Source: Kingella sp. (in: b-proteobacteria)
GTDB taxonomy: Bacteria; Pseudomonadota; Gammaproteobacteria; Burkholderiales; Neisseriaceae
DNA: 59,383 bases
Reading direction: 5' to 3'
NCBI RefSeq assembly: GCF_030527935.1
Contig: NZ_JAUMZV010000012.1
Location: 1 to 59,383, forward strand
Below, in pieces: positions 7,330 to 15,903 of this stretch. Under the pieces are notes generated by a model, which saw only the letters and a list, made by a program, of their open reading frames with translations, was not told where the DNA came from and did not search any database. The translations under genes were made by a program, and so were the position numbers. Position 1 is the stretch's first letter, and each line of letters starts with the position of its first letter.

Positions 7330-8100
7330 CTATCCACGCATCACAATATCCCAGCCAAATTTCCCCATCAGCACCACCAGCGCAACCATAAAGCCCATGC
7401 GCAAAAACTTCGCGCCGCCGCGCATCGCCAGCCATGAGCCGACAAATCCGCCGCAAAAATTCGCCGCCGCCAACGGCAACGCCCAAGCCCACACAATATG
7501 CCCGTTTGGCACAAAAAAACTTAACGCCGCCAAATTGGTGGTCAAGTTAATTACCTTTGCCGAAGCCGTTGCGGTTAAAAAATCATACGCAAAAAAGCGC
7601 ACAAACACAAACGCCAGCAAACTGCCCGTGCCTGGCCCCAAAATGCCGTCATACAGCCCAATCGCCGCGCCTGTTGCCAAGCCGATGGCGTATTCGCGCC
7701 GCGTTAAAGCCGCATCGCGCACCATCTGCCCCAAATCCTTCTTGCAAAACGTGTACACCAGCATTGCCAGCATCACCCCCAGCATCGCAGGCTTCATATA
7801 ATGCACAGGCACAAGCGATGACAACTTCGCCCCCAAAAACGAAGCCGCAAACGCCAACGTCGCCGCAGGCAATAACATCCGCCACGGCACGCGCACCCGC
7901 CGTACAAACTGCCCTGCCGCCATCGCCGTGCCTGTAAACGAAGCAAACTTGTTCACACCCAACACCGACGACACAGGCGTGCTATTCGGCAACAAACCAA
8001 ACAGCGCAGGAATCTGCAACAAGCCCCCGCCGCCCACCGCCGCATCCATCAACCCCGCCGCAAAGCCCGCCACCATCAAACCCAACAAAACACCATCCAT
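7330..8100 (-). CDS. TauE/SafE (TSUP) family membrane transporter
   Basis: A 256-residue inner-membrane protein with about eight hydrophobic helices. The glycine-rich start MDGVLLGLMVAGFAAGLMDA and AAVGGGGLLQIPALFG is the N-terminal repeat signature of the TSUP (DUF81) family, which exports sulfite, sulfonates or related organic anions; the internal GLYDGILGPGTGS is the second repeat signature, so both halves are present. ATG 8100 follows GGGAG at the right distance; an earlier TTG at 8112 is less likely. No sulfur metabolism genes adjoin it, so the substrate cannot be stated. Downstream is a DUS pair. Confidence 0.85.
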   Translation of the reverse strand: MDGVLLGLMVAGFAAGLMDAAVGGGGLLQIPALFGLLPNSTPVSSVLGVNKFASFTGTAMAAGQFVRRVRVPWRMLLPAATLAFAASFLGAKLSSLVPVHYMKPAMLGVMLAMLVYTFCKKDLGQMVRDAALTRREYAIGLATGAAIGLYDGILGPGTGSLLAFVFVRFFAYDFLTATASAKVINLTTNLAALSFFVPNGHIVWAWALPLAAANFCGGFVGSWLAMRGGAKFLRMGFMVALVVLMGKFGWDIVMRG

Positions 8101-8314
8101 AAACACTCCCAAGGCAGCCTGAAAAGCATTTCCGCCCCATCAAACCGCGACACATTATATATATGCGTTACACCGATAAACGAACAGCCAACCCGCCTTA
8201 ACACATTTTCAGACTGCCTAACATTCGCCCACCCAATTTTGCACAAACCCGCTATACACCCAACCCAACGCTTGCCACAATGCCGCCATTTCAACCGCCA
8301 CCAAGGACAACATT

Positions 8315-8716
8315 ATGGCACAACGCACCCAATGGCAACGCAACATCAGCGCAATTCTCGCCACCAGCATCCTCGCAGGCGCACTTTCAGGCTGCACCAT
8401 CTCCGACGACCCGCTCACCAACGCCGCCGCCACAGCCGCCACCATCGGCGTAGCCAGCCTACTCTTCTTCAACACCAGCGATAACCACTACTACGACCGC
8501 GACTACAACCGCCTGCCCCACGACTACCGCCCATCGCGCAACGCCCGCGTAGAGCGCATCCGCAATTATGACGACTACCGCCGCTACCGCAACGACTACG
8601 ACCGCCGAGATGACCGCGACCGCCGCGACTGGCACGAAGACAACCACCGCGAATACCGCGACCGCTGGAATCGCGACCATTATCGCAACGACAATCCACA
8701 ACGAATGATGTGGTAA
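8315..8716 (+). CDS. Small Arg/Asp/Tyr-rich lipoprotein
   Basis: 133 residues. An N-terminal signal ends in the lipobox ALSG-Cys27, so lipidation at Cys27 is expected. A short hydrophobic stretch TAATIGVASLLFF follows. Residues 58-133 are extraordinarily rich in Asp, Arg and Tyr (for example DYDRRDDRDRRDWHEDNHRE) and probably unfolded or surface-associated. RBS AAGGAC precedes ATG 8315. It ends at a clear terminator (8724-8755). No family is recognised; some RcnB- or YXWGXW-type periplasmic proteins have similar composition, but the match is not convincing. Confidence 0.7.
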   Translation: MAQRTQWQRNISAILATSILAGALSGCTISDDPLTNAAATAATIGVASLLFFNTSDNHYYDRDYNRLPHDYRPSRNARVERIRNYDDYRRYRNDYDRRDDRDRRDWHEDNHREYRDRWNRDHYRNDNPQRMMW

Positions 8717-8723
8717 ACAACCC

Positions 8724-8755
8724 AAAAGCACGCCCCCCCCCAAAGCGTGCTTTTA
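8724..8755 (+). terminator. Hairpin terminator with a nine-cytosine loop
   Basis: AAAAGCACGC and GCGTGCTTTT arms, T-run after. The loop contains C9 (8733-8741). Just downstream of the lipoprotein stop. Confidence 0.8.
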
Positions 8756-8777
8756 TCATCATACCAACCACACACAT

Positions 8778-8819
8778 TTTCAGGCTGCCTATTCATAGAA
8801 ACCAATAGGCAGCCTGAAA
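8778..8819. terminator. Inverted DUS pair between convergent genes
   Basis: TTTCAGGCTGCCTATT faces AATAGGCAGCCTGAAA across ten bases. It lies between the plus-strand lipoprotein and the minus-strand transporter. Confidence 0.6.
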
Positions 8820-8872
8820 CGAAGTTCAACGTAGCTCAAAACAGTTTACCCACATCCACCCAGCTAAACCCA

Positions 8873-9855
8873 TCATCCCTTGCGCAGCACAATCTGCCGC
8901 TCAAACTCCCGCAACCGCTTATAAATAGACATCAACTCCACAATCGTCGTCCAAGACAACACCAAAAACTGAAACGCATCCTGCACCTTACCAAACGCCC
9001 GCACCACCTGTTGCAACACCCCCAGCGACAACACCCCCGCCAGCAAACTCGGGCCCAACGCAATATAAGGCACCACCACCGCAAACTGCAAATAAGACCA
9101 CCGCACCAAATCAAAATACAAATATAATGCGCATACAACACAAAATTATTCCGTCGCACCGCCCCAAACAACGCCCGCAAATTTTCAGGCTGCGCCCGCC
9201 CCACATCATCCTCCCCCAACACCAACTCCTTACGATACGCCGCCTCCACCCGCTGATTGTTGTACTCCAACCCCGGTAACTTCACCCTCACCGTCGCCAA
9301 AACCACCGTCCCCACAATAGAAAACACCAACGCCACAAACACCAACGAATGCGGCACACGCCCCACCCAAGGCAACACCGTAACCTTCTCGCTCAACGTC
9401 CACAAAAGCGGCAAAAACGCCACCAAAGTCAAAACCGCCCGAATAAAACTCTCCCCCAAAGCCTCCATCGTCCGCGCAAAACGCATCGTATCTTCCTGAA
9501 TACGCTGCGAAGCCCCCTCCACCTGTCGCACCCAATGCCAATTTTTCTCATAATATTCCGTCATCGCCGAACGCCAACGAAAAATATAATGCTTACCAAA
9601 AAAATCCAACAACACCGTCAGCGCAATCGACACCCCCGCAATCTTCGCAAACACCAACAACCGAGCCCAAAACTGCGGAAACGTAACCGAATTAGGCGAC
9701 TTCAAAATCTCCTGAATCCAATCATAAAACATCCCAAACCACTCATTGATTTTCACATCCAATTCCACCTTAAACCAAATCGCAGCCAAAACCACCGCCG
9801 TCCCCAACCAAGCCCAAAGCCGCCACTTACCATTCAAAAAGAAACAACGAAACAT
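8873..9855 (-). pseudogene. SbmA/BacA-like peptide transporter, frameshifted
   Basis: Two frames together encode about 327 residues of an SbmA/BacA-like inner-membrane protein (E. coli SbmA, 406 residues, imports antimicrobial peptides with the proton gradient). The first part (9855 to ~9123) carries ASQRIQEDTMRFARTMEALG and LPGLEYNNQRVEAAYRKEL; the second (9121-8873) ends with SWTTIVELMSIYKRLREFER, the family's C-terminal signature. The frames join at an AAA run at 9120-9122 (TTT on the coding strand): adding one T gives HYILYFDLVRW and restores the frame. Either a sequencing undercall or a real inactivating deletion. ATG 9855 has GGGAA upstream. No ATPase domain is present, as in SbmA. Confidence 0.75.
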
Positions 9856-10020
9856 AAAATTCCCGCAATCATCAAAAAAAACACATTTTAACAAAACCCC
9901 ATCACGCAACCTGAAAATAAATAACACAATGATTTAAAACAATAAATAGCAATACGACAAAACTGGCAACCAAATTTCAGGCTGCCCAAATAAAAATATG
10001 ACAAATTTTGTCGCTTTTTC

Positions 10021-10049
10021 TTGCCAAAACAAAAATTGTTAGCTAGAAT
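10021..10049 (+). promoter_or_regulatory. Strong sigma-70 promoter ahead of a terminator in the pilC leader
   Basis: TTGCCA (-35), 17-bp spacer, TAGAAT (-10). Predicted start near 10056. The first structure downstream is the terminator at 10106-10137, not a gene. Confidence 0.65.
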
Positions 10050-10055
10050 ACGCCC

Positions 10056-10137
10056 ATCTTGCACAGTTAAACGCAATTTTGCATATCTCCAAAGAATAAT
10101 TTCCCAGCACGTTCCCCGCCGAACGTGCTATTTTTTT
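10056..10137 (+). ncRNA. Candidate ~80-nt small RNA or pilC attenuator leader
   Basis: The stretch between the promoter at 10021 and the end of the hairpin at 10137 would give a transcript of about 80 nt. It has no convincing reading frame. It could be a free sRNA, or a leader whose terminator is overcome to reach pilC 146 bp further on. No known RNA family is recognised. Confidence 0.4.
10106..10137 (+). terminator. Terminator hairpin inside the pilC upstream region
   Basis: AGCACGTTC and GAACGTGCT arms around CCCGCC, followed by A and seven T. Strong intrinsic terminator geometry. Confidence 0.8.
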
Positions 10138-10225
10138 GCTTTAAAAAGCATAAAAACCCCAAAACACGCAATGCAAAAAAAGGTAAAATCAAATTAAAAT
10201 AATGTGTTATATTTGGAATATAAAT

Positions 10226-10234
10226 TGCTAAAAT
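10226..10234 (+). promoter_or_regulatory. Extended -10 element, likely pilC promoter
   Basis: TGCTAAAAT is an extended -10 (TGn plus TAAAAT) with only a weak -35 upstream. Predicted start near 10241, about 40 nt before pilC ATG and beyond the upstream terminator. Confidence 0.45.
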
Positions 10235-10283
10235 ACAAAACATTTACTCTCAAAGTTTGTTCGCACGATAAAGGACAAGAATC

Positions 10284-13200
10284 ATGAAACACAAAAAACA
10301 ACTTCGTCTCAAACCCATAATCATAGGTTTAGCATCAATCTGCTACATCGTCCCCGTGGCAAATGCGGTATTGATTAACGAGGATTTCACAAAAGGGCAG
10401 ACTACGCAGAAGTGGTATATGCCGCTGCCAGGTGGCGGTATGACGAACAACCCTAGAGGCAAACCCGCTGTTAATACCGCATGTTTAACCTCTCGTGCCG
10501 CCCCCACCACGGGTACAGCTAGGGGCGCATCTGTTTCCGACCCCGTGAATCCTACAGGTTCTGCCACACCAGGTACACCAGGCTCTCCTGGTCGTTGCCC
10601 CAAAGATAATGATGATGATGGCAAAGGCGCATTGCGTTTGACGCCTACTGATTACCATAGAGTAGGCGGTATCGTTTCAACCGACCCCTTCCCTACCAAT
10701 GACGGGGTAGATATTACATTTACCACATACACATGGGGAGGCACGGGTGCCGATGGCATGACTTTCTTCTTAGCAGATGCTGACCGTCCCGTTACATTGG
10801 GCGCATCAGGTGGTGCTTTGGGTTATCCATGCTCCAATGAAAACCCGATATATAACGGCGTAGATGGTGCCTACATCGGTATCGGTATGGATGAATATGG
10901 TAACTTCCTAAATGGTGCAATGGATATGCCTTGGTCTGGTAATTATACTTCGCCTCATCCCGTTGGTGATAACACCCGAACAGGTCCTAATTACAGACCC
11001 GATGGTTCAAAACGTGATGGTTTGAACAACTTCCATGACACTATTGGTATTCGTGGTAAAGGCAACATTGCATTCAGCTATCTTTATAACGATTGGCTGC
11101 AAGATATTTATACCTACCATGGCTGGGGCAAAGTGCCCGCTGCAACATTGCAAGCTTTCAAAAATGAATGGTGGACAAAAAAATTCGGACAACTATTCCA
11201 AAGAAACGGCGGTTTTGATAATCAACCCGAAATGCACATCAAACATATGTGTCGTTATGGGTATCAAACCATTCAAAAAAAATACCTGCCTGCTGGACAA
11301 AACGACTTACGGGTAGATGATACGGATAAGACACCCGAGCCCATCCGCTTATATGACTACAAATTCCTAGCATATAAAAAACTACCGCAATCAATGGACT
11401 TCCCTCATGTAAGAAGCCGTGCTGATGCTAAGCCCATTCAATATCGGATTCGCATTGATAAAACAGGTAAAGGTAGCGTGTGGTACTCCTATAATGGTGG
11501 AGAATTCCAAGCCATTATGTCTGAACAAGATTTGGTAAAAACTAATGGTCCGTTGCCTAAAGCATTCCGTTTTGGTTTTATGGGGGCAACAGGTGGTTCG
11601 CACAATAACCACGATGTAACTTGCTTTAAAGCCTCATCCATTACCGAATCCGAAGGTAATATTTCGGTGAACAACCCAGATTCGCAAATCGTAGAAAACA
11701 CCCAAGTTTACATGACTTTCTACAATAACTATTTCTGGACTGGGCAAGTTCAAGCGAAAAACTTGATAGTTGCAGGCGGAGATGTAAGCGTTGCACCACA
11801 AGCTGCGTGGGATTCAGCCTGCTTGCTTGATGGCGGTACTGCTGATGCGGGTGCGGGGACCTGTTCTTCAACAGGCAAAACTGGTTTGACCCGCCGCAAC
11901 TACACCACGCGTAACTTGATTACATGGAACGGCAGTTCAGGTGCGAATCTCACTTGGGGCAATCTTACCTCAGACCAAAAAGCCAGCCTGAAACACGATG
12001 GCGAAGACGATGCACGCGGCGAAGCACGCTTGAACTATTTGCGTGGCGATCGCGCCAACGAAGCATCGGATGCTACTGTTGTTAATGGTTTCCGTGCGCG
12101 CCGCAGCGTATTGGGCGACATCATCAACTCATCACCATTATGGGTGGGCTATCCTGACAAAGATTACAGCACGGTTAACCCAAGCTTTAACGATAAAGTA
12201 ACAGGTGCAACAGGTGCAGAAGCTAATGCTACGCAAAACTATGCTGCTTACAAAGCAAACCGCATGAGCCGTAGCAATGTTGTTTACGCAGGCTCTAACG
12301 ATGGCTTCTTGCATGGCTTCCGCGCAGGTTCGCATACTGCTGCTGGCAAAGTAAATTTGGCAACCAGCGATGGTTATGAATTGATGGCTTATATGCCTTC
12401 TAGCGTGTTGAAACGTATCGCCAAAGTAACCACTACTGGTGGTTCAACTAACTACGCGCAAGACTTTACCCATGAGCAATATGCCCACAACTACTATAAC
12501 GATGCGCCTCCGGGAACAGGCGATGTATTCTATGGTGGTCAATGGCACACTTGGTTGATGAGTGGTTTGGGCGCAGGTGGTAGCACTGTTTACGCTTTGG
12601 ATGTAACCGACCCTGACAACTTTACTGCCGCTAATGTAATCGGTGAGTGGTCAAATGGCGATGCGCCTATTTGGAATAATTTGCACAACTCTTACGGCAC
12701 GCCTGTATTCGGTCGCTTCCACGATGGCAACTGGGGTGCGGTGTTTGGTAATGGTTGGTGTAACACCAAAGATGAAGAAAACGGCAACTGTACCGCTAGC
12801 GATGGCGAAGCGGGCATTTATGTGATGTCTATCAATCAAACCACAGGTGTTCCATCATTTGTGTTTATCGGCACAGGTGAAAGCGGCACGAAAGATGATC
12901 CAAACGGCATCGCATACGTTACCCCATTTGACGTAGATGGCGACAATATTTACGACTACGCTTATGCTGGCGATATCAAAGGTAATGTATGGCGTTTTGA
13001 CTTAAACGGTAACACCGCAGCTAGCTGGTCAAGCGTTAGACCCAATAAACTATTTGAAACACGCAGCAACCCTGTAAACGCAGGAAGACAGCCTATCTCT
13101 TCTCGAGTGGTTGTGTCTCAAAATAGATTGATTGGTGCTGACCCCATCATCAACTTTGGTACCGGTATCCGCATAAATGGCTATCTCAGCACCGATGATA

Positions 13201-13766
13201 CTTATGCACAAGGCATCCAAAGTATTTATGGTTTGCGTGATACTACTGCGGTAAGCCGTCAACCGTTTACCCAAGTTACTTATGCACAATTGCAAGAGCA
13301 ACAAGTAACAGGTAATAAATTGTCTACCAATGAAATTGACTGGGGTAGCAAAAAAGGCTGGTATATGAATCTGGGTAAAACAGAACGTAGCGATGGTAAA
13401 ACAGCCTACGAGCAAGTTATCTATGACATTACCTTGCAAGCAAACCGCTATGTATTGGTGAATACATACATTGATGCGAAATCAGCAACGCTCACTTGCG
13501 ATACCACCACTCAAACGGGTTACACTTATCCGCTTTACACCGAAAACGGCGCGGGTTTGAAAAACTTCTATGATGGTTTAAGAACTGACGAGGCGATCCG
13601 TAAGCAATTCAATATTTCTGGTTCTGCTTATGTATTAACGCTGACCATCAACGGTAAAACCTATTTGGTTTCCAAAGACTCAACAGGTAAGCCTATCTTG
13701 GAAGAAGTGTTCCCACGCTTGGGCGACCCTGCTCTCCGCCGCGTTTCATGGCGTGAAATCTTCTAA
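10284..13766 (+). CDS. pilC: PilC/PilY1-family type IV pilus tip adhesin
   Basis: 1160 residues. PilC/PilY1 proteins sit at the pilus tip or outer membrane, promote pilus extension and mediate adhesion; K. kingae has PilC1 and PilC2. A signal peptide runs to about residue 28 (VANA before VLINEDF). The N-terminal half is variable and rich in Gly/Asn, with a lectin-like stretch DGADGMTFFLAD-type near residues 150-175 (GTGADGMTFFLADADRPV). The C-terminal half forms the conserved beta-propeller: RRSVLGDIINSSPLWVG, VVYAGSNDGFLHGF and GAGGSTVYALDVTDP. A calcium site of DxDxDxxxD type begins at Asp883 (DVDGDNIYD), the motif that controls retraction in PilY1. No homopolymer tract for phase variation is seen. 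RBS AAGGACA. Terminator at 13785. Confidence 0.93.
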   Translation: MKHKKQLRLKPIIIGLASICYIVPVANAVLINEDFTKGQTTQKWYMPLPGGGMTNNPRGKPAVNTACLTSRAAPTTGTARGASVSDPVNPTGSATPGTPGSPGRCPKDNDDDGKGALRLTPTDYHRVGGIVSTDPFPTNDGVDITFTTYTWGGTGADGMTFFLADADRPVTLGASGGALGYPCSNENPIYNGVDGAYIGIGMDEYGNFLNGAMDMPWSGNYTSPHPVGDNTRTGPNYRPDGSKRDGLNNFHDTIGIRGKGNIAFSYLYNDWLQDIYTYHGWGKVPAATLQAFKNEWWTKKFGQLFQRNGGFDNQPEMHIKHMCRYGYQTIQKKYLPAGQNDLRVDDTDKTPEPIRLYDYKFLAYKKLPQSMDFPHVRSRADAKPIQYRIRIDKTGKGSVWYSYNGGEFQAIMSEQDLVKTNGPLPKAFRFGFMGATGGSHNNHDVTCFKASSITESEGNISVNNPDSQIVENTQVYMTFYNNYFWTGQVQAKNLIVAGGDVSVAPQAAWDSACLLDGGTADAGAGTCSSTGKTGLTRRNYTTRNLITWNGSSGANLTWGNLTSDQKASLKHDGEDDARGEARLNYLRGDRANEASDATVVNGFRARRSVLGDIINSSPLWVGYPDKDYSTVNPSFNDKVTGATGAEANATQNYAAYKANRMSRSNVVYAGSNDGFLHGFRAGSHTAAGKVNLATSDGYELMAYMPSSVLKRIAKVTTTGGSTNYAQDFTHEQYAHNYYNDAPPGTGDVFYGGQWHTWLMSGLGAGGSTVYALDVTDPDNFTAANVIGEWSNGDAPIWNNLHNSYGTPVFGRFHDGNWGAVFGNGWCNTKDEENGNCTASDGEAGIYVMSINQTTGVPSFVFIGTGESGTKDDPNGIAYVTPFDVDGDNIYDYAYAGDIKGNVWRFDLNGNTAASWSSVRPNKLFETRSNPVNAGRQPISSRVVVSQNRLIGADPIINFGTGIRINGYLSTDDTYAQGIQSIYGLRDTTAVSRQPFTQVTYAQLQEQQVTGNKLSTNEIDWGSKKGWYMNLGKTERSDGKTAYEQVIYDITLQANRYVLVNTYIDAKSATLTCDTTTQTGYTYPLYTENGAGLKNFYDGLRTDEAIRKQFNISGSAYVLTLTINGKTYLVSKDSTGKPILEEVFPRLGDPALRRVSWREIF

Positions 13767-13784
13767 ACCAGTTAATCGCTAAGC

Positions 13785-13820
13785 AAACGGCATCTGTATT
13801 AAAACAGATGCCGTTTTTTT
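13785..13820 (+). terminator. Rho-independent terminator of pilC
   Basis: CGGCATCTGT and ACAGATGCCG arms around ATTAAA, then TTTTTTT; 20 bp after the pilC stop. Confidence 0.9.
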
Positions 13821-13863
13821 GTTGGCCGTTTTCAGACTGCCTGAATACGTTGTTTGAGCACAG

Positions 13864-13908
13864 AAAAGGCAGCCTGAAACGCGAAAAATAATTTTCAGGC
13901 TGCCTTTT
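13864..13908. terminator. Inverted DUS pair after pilC
   Basis: AAAAGGCAGCCTGAAA and its complement around 13 bases; backs up the pilC terminator. Confidence 0.55.
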
Positions 13909-13997
13909 GCCTTTCAACAAAAGCAATTATAAAATAATGTCTTAACCCTTTTTTGCAACACCACAACCATTCCACCCATCCCCAAGGCAGCCTGAAA

Positions 13998-14339
13998 ATG
14001 CACCCCATCCGCAAATTCACCCGCAATCCCGCCGATAGCAGCCATTACGACTATTGCGCTCGCCACCGCTACCCCGTTATCACGATTACCAATCTAGATG
14101 CCGAGCATTGCATCTTGTTCTACGACATCACCGAACGCGATGGCGACCTAGCCGCCATCTCCGCCGCCATGCGCCCAATCGCCGAAGCCTACGCTGAAAT
14201 GTTCGCCCTGCCCACCCACATCCGCAGCCGCTTTGCCGACCAAAGCTACTACTTCAATCTCCCCGTGCGCCGAGAACACGCCGAATATGCCGCTGATGCG
14301 CTGTTTGATTACCTGCTGCGCCAGTTTAAGGCAGCCTGA
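13998..14339 (+). CDS. Hypothetical protein, 113 aa
   Basis: A small, probably cytosolic mixed alpha/beta protein starting MHPIRKFTRNPADSSHYDYC. No signal peptide or membrane segment. No family recognised. The start ATG directly follows a DUS; an in-frame TTG at 13953 would translate through that DUS and is disfavoured. It is followed after 39 bp by another small gene on the same strand, so the two may be co-transcribed. The stop is embedded in a second DUS (AAGGCAGCCTGAAA). Confidence 0.55.
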   Translation: MHPIRKFTRNPADSSHYDYCARHRYPVITITNLDAEHCILFYDITERDGDLAAISAAMRPIAEAYAEMFALPTHIRSRFADQSYYFNLPVRREHAEYAADALFDYLLRQFKAA

Positions 14340-14378
14340 AACCCAATCCCAACCACCCAACTCAAAAAGGAAACCCCC

Positions 14379-14585
14379 ATGCACCCACTGCTCCACTCCC
14401 TGCTCACCGCCGCCAACCCCCGCTTCACCGAATCAGCCGAAGCAGGCAGCGGCGAAATCCTGCTTGCCCACCAAGCCGCCGCAGGCAAATGGTGGCTGTT
14501 TTGCGCCGCCGTGTTCCCGTTTAACCTTTTCGCCGCCGCCCACGCCCGCCAAAAAGCCCAAACCCTGCGCCAGCGTTGCCCATAG
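14379..14585 (+). CDS. Hypothetical small membrane-associated protein, 68 aa
   Basis: 68 residues with one hydrophobic segment, KWWLFCAAVFPFNLFAAAHA (about 37-56), ending in a basic tail KAQTLRQRC. AAAAAGGAAA lies upstream of ATG 14379, a convincing RBS. Unknown family. Likely co-transcribed with the preceding hypothetical gene; an inverted DUS pair (14585-14638) follows immediately. Confidence 0.5.
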   Translation: MHPLLHSLLTAANPRFTESAEAGSGEILLAHQAAAGKWWLFCAAVFPFNLFAAAHARQKAQTLRQRCP

Positions 14586-14638
14586 TTTCAGGCTGCCTAT
14601 GCCGTTCCCATCAACACAGCATTAGGCAGCCTGAAAAC
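14585..14638. terminator. Inverted DUS pair
   Basis: TTTCAGGCTGCCTA faces TTAGGCAGCCTGAAA over about 25 bases, just at the stop of the small gene. Confidence 0.45.
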
Positions 14639-14689
14639 AAGGTAGCGTAGGGTGTGCCGCTTTGCTACTCACGCTGTTTGCCAAACCGC

Positions 14690-15528
14690 CTGCCCGCCGT
14701 AGATGGCGACGACCGCGAACTCTTTATCAGACTGGGCTGCGCCACCGAAAACCTTTGCCTTACCGCCGTCCATTTCGGCTACACCGCCCAAGCCCATCTT
14801 GCCGACAACCACGCCATCCACATCACCCTACACAGGCAGCCTGAAAACCAAAAGCAGCCTGAAAACGAAGCCCTATATGCCCAAATCCCCCGCCGTCAAA
14901 CCAACCGCGCCACCTACAACGGTCAAACCATTCCCTAAACCGAGTTAGACAGCCTACTCGCCGCCCAACAAAGCAACACCGTTTCCCTACACGCCTTCGC
15001 CCCAAACGCGCCCGAGTTCGCCACGCTCACCCAAGCCGTGATGGCAGGCAACGCCGCGCAAATGCACGACCCCGCCTTCAAAGCCGAACTGCTGTCATGG
15101 ATACGCTTCAACAAAAGCCACAGCAACGCCACCCACGACGGGCTCAGCTACGCCGTGATTGGCGCGCCCAACCTGCCCGCATGGATTTCACGCCCCATTA
15201 TCCGCACCATGCTCAACGCCAAACGGCAAAACCGCAGCGACCGCGCCAAAATCGCCAGCTCATCGCACCTGCTGCTTGCCAGCGCAGACAACCACCCCGT
15301 CGCATGGCTCGCCACAGGGCGCATGCTGCAACGCACCCTGCTCGCGCTTACCCAGCACAACATCGCCCACGCCTATCTCAACCAACCCTGCGAAGTCCCA
15401 CTCAACGCGCCCTGCTCGCCCAACTGCCCATGCTCGGCGGCAAACAACCGCAAATCCTACTGCGGCTAGGCTACGCCGCTGCCATGCCCTACTCGCAGCG
15501 CAGAGCGGTGGACAGCGTTATTCAGTAA
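14690..15528 (+). pseudogene. Decayed Acg-type FMN-binding oxidoreductase (nitroreductase superfamily)
   Basis: Pieces of a nitroreductase-like protein of the Acg type lie in order. LPAVDGDDRELFIRLGCATE and ENLCLTAVHFGY open the remnant; an in-frame TAA at 14936 follows; the same frame then continues TELDSLLAAQQSNTVSLHAF to ELLSWIRFNKSHSNATHDGL and HAYLNQPCEVP; finally a frame change at the CCC run 15397-15399 leads to RALLAQLPMLGGKQPQILLR and LGYAAAMPYSQRRAVDSVIQ. Adding one C restores the last frame. Roughly the first third of the usual ~330 residues is missing, replaced by a repeat-like GTAGGGTGTGC stretch (14645). The nonsense codon plus N-terminal loss suggest genuine decay. Confidence 0.7.
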
Positions 15529-15530
15529 AC

Positions 15531-15572
15531 CAAGGCAGCCTGAAACTCTTTCCACCGCTTTCAGGCTGCCTA
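15531..15572. terminator. Inverted DUS pair
   Basis: AAGGCAGCCTGAAA and TTTCAGGCTGCC arms right after the oxidoreductase remnant. Confidence 0.45.
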
Positions 15573-15613
15573 GCGCCCAGCCACATTTTTGTAAAAATAC
15601 AACGATTTACCCA

Positions 15614-15641
15614 TTGCACACAAAATCAAACGTTGTATAAT
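15614..15641 (+). promoter_or_regulatory. Sigma-70 promoter upstream of the autotransporter
   Basis: TTGCAC, 16-bp spacer, perfect TATAAT. Start predicted near 15648. A terminator follows after only ~15 bp and a MITE after ~115 bp. Confidence 0.75.
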
Positions 15642-15662
15642 TTCGCCGATTCCATTACACCC

Positions 15663-15691
15663 AGCCTTCTCTTTTATGAGAAGGCTTTTTT
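15663..15691 (+). terminator. Terminator/attenuator hairpin in the autotransporter leader
   Basis: AGCCTTCTC and GAGAAGGCT arms around TTTTAT, then six T. Lies between the promoter at 15614 and the gene, so it either attenuates the gene or ends a ~44-nt transcript. Confidence 0.75.
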
Positions 15692-15762
15692 ATGGCAGCC
15701 TGAAAAGGCTCAGTTCAATCAATCAAGCACAGAAACATCGTTTGTTCCTGTTTTATTTTTTA

Positions 15763-15882
15763 GAACCTGTATTCACTATTTGCATAGGCAGATTTGATGA
15801 CATAAAAGCGCAGCAAGGTTGTACGCAGTGGCCGCGTTTTTAGGGCATGAAAGATGCCTATGAAAATAGTAAATACAGGTTC
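15763..15882. mobile_element. MITE, TNA-duplicating family, copy 1 (120 bp)
   Basis: Ends GAACCTGTATTCA and TAAATACAGGTTC, flanked by TTA on both sides (15760-15762, 15883-15885). It is the reverse complement of copy 2 (44950) with two internal deletions. It lies 21 bp upstream of the autotransporter ATG, inside the presumed 5' leader. Confidence 0.85.
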
Positions 15883-15903
15883 TTAAACTCACAGGAAAAA
15901 TAC

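Noticed and set aside
8733..8741. C9 tract as a phase-variation switch
   Set aside because: It lies downstream of the stop codon in a terminator loop, not in a promoter or reading frame, so no on/off effect on a protein is expected.
8747..9127. 126-codon plus-strand frame over the SbmA-like gene end
   Set aside because: Starts within a DUS and gives a Gln/His/Pro/Arg-rich product typical of antisense frames here.
10284..13766. Phase-variable pilC as in Neisseria
   Set aside because: No long G or C tract in the signal-peptide region; the frame is intact.
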